From the IMG/VR virus record IMGVR_UViG_3300035670_000271, positions 1 through 54,492 of that record: a stretch of 54,492 bases of DNA; one strand, written 5' to 3'. The position numbers were made by a program, and so were the translations under genes. The notes under the pieces are model-generated. The model had not been told where the DNA came from, ran no database searches, and worked only from the letters and a program-made list of their open reading frames with translations. This document shows, piece by piece, positions 53,701-54,492 of the stretch. Source of the stretch: a virus. Each line of letters begins with the position of its first letter. The stretch's first letter is position 1.

Positions 53701-54492
53701 CAAGGTCTTCTTGCGCTTTCTTGTTGCCTTCTATAAGGCTTTTAACGGCTTCATTTGTCTTTTTACTGCCTGACAGAATGTTCGCAAGTGCTGATTGGTA
53801 GCGAGTTGCAGCATCATTGGCGTCCTGCCCTAACGAAATAAAGACAGCGCCCATCGCGGCGGCCTCATGTTGCATCATGTTAAGGCTTGGGGCCATTGTA
53901 AAGCTTGCTAAAAACGATGAGATTTGCTTTGCGTCCGTTGCCATCGCATCGCCTAATCCGTTCATGACGGCCAGGAATTCTTCAGCGGCATCAGGCCCTT
54001 GCCTATAGAGGGCCAACTGTTTGGAAATCACCGTCGCGATCTCTTCAGCGCCCCCGCTAAACTCTTTCATGGCCTCTTTGCTCTTCGCAATGACTAAGGC
54101 AAAATTCTGAAGTTCTTCGCGTGCCTCGCCAAATTTTTGGGCGTCAATCTTATCGCTTGCAATCCCTAATTGTCCAGCGATGGCAACAACGTCAGCAAGG
54201 TCTTTTGTCGTGACTGGCCCTATAGCGGCAGCAGTTTCCCGCAAGGCTGTTTCGAGCTTCAGGAGTTCTTCGCCTTCCAATCCTGTCGTTTTCGATACTT
54301 GGTTTAAAGAGCCTTCCAACTCTAAGAAAACAGCAACGCTCTCTTTCCCGAAATCTACCAGGGCTGCGCCTGCGCTTTTGATTCCATCGGCGACTAAGGC
54401 TCCTAACGAAATTTTGAAGGTATCATTAAAATCCTTACGCATTTCAGACAATAATGACGTAATACCAGACCCCAAATCAGAGAACCCTTTTT
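50792..54492 (-). CDS. Tail tape measure protein, main part
   Basis: This carries residues from about 44 of the joined 1,275-residue protein to its end; the frame is open to the window edge. It contains a TP901-like core domain (LEGSLNQVSKTTGLEGEELL, DVVAIAGQLGIASDKIDAQK), hydrophobic helices typical of the tape measure (about residues 540-580: GAIKLTAGALVGIGKALGGA), long coiled coils, and three tandem repeats of 65-75 residues near 51400-52000, with the core GLSQATQKWL, GLSEKTQQWL and GLSQDTQNWL. Tail length should follow protein length. A Gly/Pro-rich C-terminus ends it. Confidence 0.9.
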   Translation of the reverse strand, partial: KGFSDLGSGITSLLSEMRKDFNDTFKISLGALVADGIKSAGAALVDFGKESVAVFLELEGSLNQVSKTTGLEGEELLKLETALRETAAAIGPVTTKDLADVVAIAGQLGIASDKIDAQKFGEAREELQNFALVIAKSKEAMKEFSGGAEEIATVISKQLALYRQGPDAAEEFLAVMNGLGDAMATDAKQISSFLASFTMAPSLNMMQHEAAAMGAVFISLGQDANDAATRYQSALANILSGSKKTNEAVKSLIEGNKKAQEDLAGIVDLSAHTIKVKGQETVNWVGVVREAVGKDAIGATKILTESISALDTQSKQLTASVEIFGRVGSRIWNVLLGQNAEITEAGKEAATALLSTEESLKKLEEDLGTTREAFGTTGEFIAKALTEKPEVAVGVLLEGIAGIEDSAKQTQTAIAIFGEDIGKRVADGGQSGLEMLDKALQKSKALAEEVQQGTGSSIEREYQRSLQRLGASFEVFQSQLTATQEIIGKDIATALSGVVSTDFMPLVEDFREWYQTSEEAAHFFKETLPGAIKLTAGALVGIGKALGGAIQAITDAAEWWGQTIDSITAKIQKMEEGYAKADEAFELGQKSMKDTYNALQDLNEQFVFTQRGTDEMYNAFVKLEEGLEKSLKAGIEPSQELKDGVVALEEAVRRYKSGAEGAKTANEALSKSLYLQGDAVLAVDDAYEGRSLTPALKRYVEAALSGEQTTESLTQSQKDAFLQVMETDKAYQTIKDTFIEHQNSVRSFDNAIREQKTLLESIDAADKERRKEINATIDSLQAKKREEQNIINVLRIEQTELKASIETQSDAIRSQKEQADSVETLEEKYTKFFSGLSQDTQNWLFVQDSLKGALESFGVTVDDVMLKVAEKTKLESIEKQEIKDISEAIEWRAMSEQRYYEDLEQKSKSFFGGLSQATQKWLIQSGEMTTMLRSVGIQTDALSMSIYNQIAAEERQSMAVNESSQALDAKYIYVQKLFDGLSEKTQQWLVDSNNIETSLRGIGVFTDSVSLSIFNQIAAEERQKQALEKTNEALDKQFAKLIQHGQATDALTQKTNMYAMSLEGLTTGIGGALSTEAGEIVVGQTVYQGSLGGFGGMSVEKVSTEDLLGPIRKLSEDAQQNLFRMSNADILSALGKDYNVTEGAFQVLDQYRKQLESRRALSDLESSLTQQQSSFQSAQSRPSQSSGSMPAPTMGGGYTFNLYATYADQNAFQKFARDVKTEIDRQQSFMVR
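54366..54492. repeat. Terminal direct repeat, right copy
   Basis: Identical to bases 1-127. See the left copy; the tape-measure frame is continuous across the overlap. Confidence 0.93.

Noticed and set aside
1-54492. tRNA and rRNA genes
   Set aside because: No cloverleaf with a TTCGA-type T arm was noticed on either strand. A tRNA search program would settle it.

Overview
The window is the whole genome of a long-tailed, non-contractile (siphovirus-like) phage given as one linear contig. Its first 127 bases are repeated exactly as its last 127 bases, and the tape-measure gene runs across that junction in one frame, so the molecule is most simply a circle of 54,365 bp. No part of it looks like host chromosome, and I cannot name the host. 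An integron-type cassette array, RemA-family DNA binding, Shine-Dalgarno starts and TTGACA/TATAAT promoters fit an environmental bacterium, but no gene fixes the phylum.

Layout. (1) Late operon, minus strand: from a promoter at about 7.63 kb it reads left, across the junction, and on to 36.9 kb. It encodes prohead protease-scaffold, decoration protein, major capsid, connectors, tail tube, a G/GT tail chaperone with a -1 slippery site, tape measure, distal tail and baseplate proteins, two beta-propeller tail proteins, Mu-like terminase, a portal-MuF fusion, a beta-helix fibre and small membrane proteins. (2) A short operon (10.4 to 7.7 kb) starts with a RemA/DUF370-like protein and adds two virion-like proteins. 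(3) Early/replication region, minus strand, 10.8-22.5 kb: dUTPase, HTH regulators, VapE-type helicase, prim-pol primase, MazG-like protein, VRR-NUC nuclease, YqaJ exonuclease and Erf annealase, with an iteron-rich candidate origin at 14.4-14.6 kb. (4) Plus strand, 22.9-25.6 kb: ParM-like actin, a ParR-like adaptor and an FtsK/TraD-like ATPase behind centromere-like repeats. This is a plasmid segregation module. With no intact integrase present, the element is probably a phage-plasmid.

(5) The most striking part is 25.67-36.07 kb. About 20 small minus-strand genes are separated by 15 full attC sites and several damaged ones. Each full site has TAAC/GTTA-type ends and long inverted arms, and nearly all carry the same unpaired bases in the right arm. 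At the right end, a divergent plus-strand gene encodes a tyrosine recombinase with IntI-like architecture (243 aa) that has lost key catalytic residues. Between it and the array lie a promoter and an attI-like core. This is the layout of a mobile integron inside a phage genome. Cassettes carry three DNA methyltransferases (one fused to an Mrr-like nuclease domain), AbrB-, RHH- and HTH-type regulators under self-contained promoters with operators, small membrane proteins and many unknowns.

How the parts fit (inference): the par module keeps the circle in lysogenic cells. The early region replicates and recombines it. The late operon builds the virion. The cassette array is a swappable accessory platform, plausibly for surviving host restriction and for superinfection conflicts, probably recombined by a host integron integrase because the local one looks dead.
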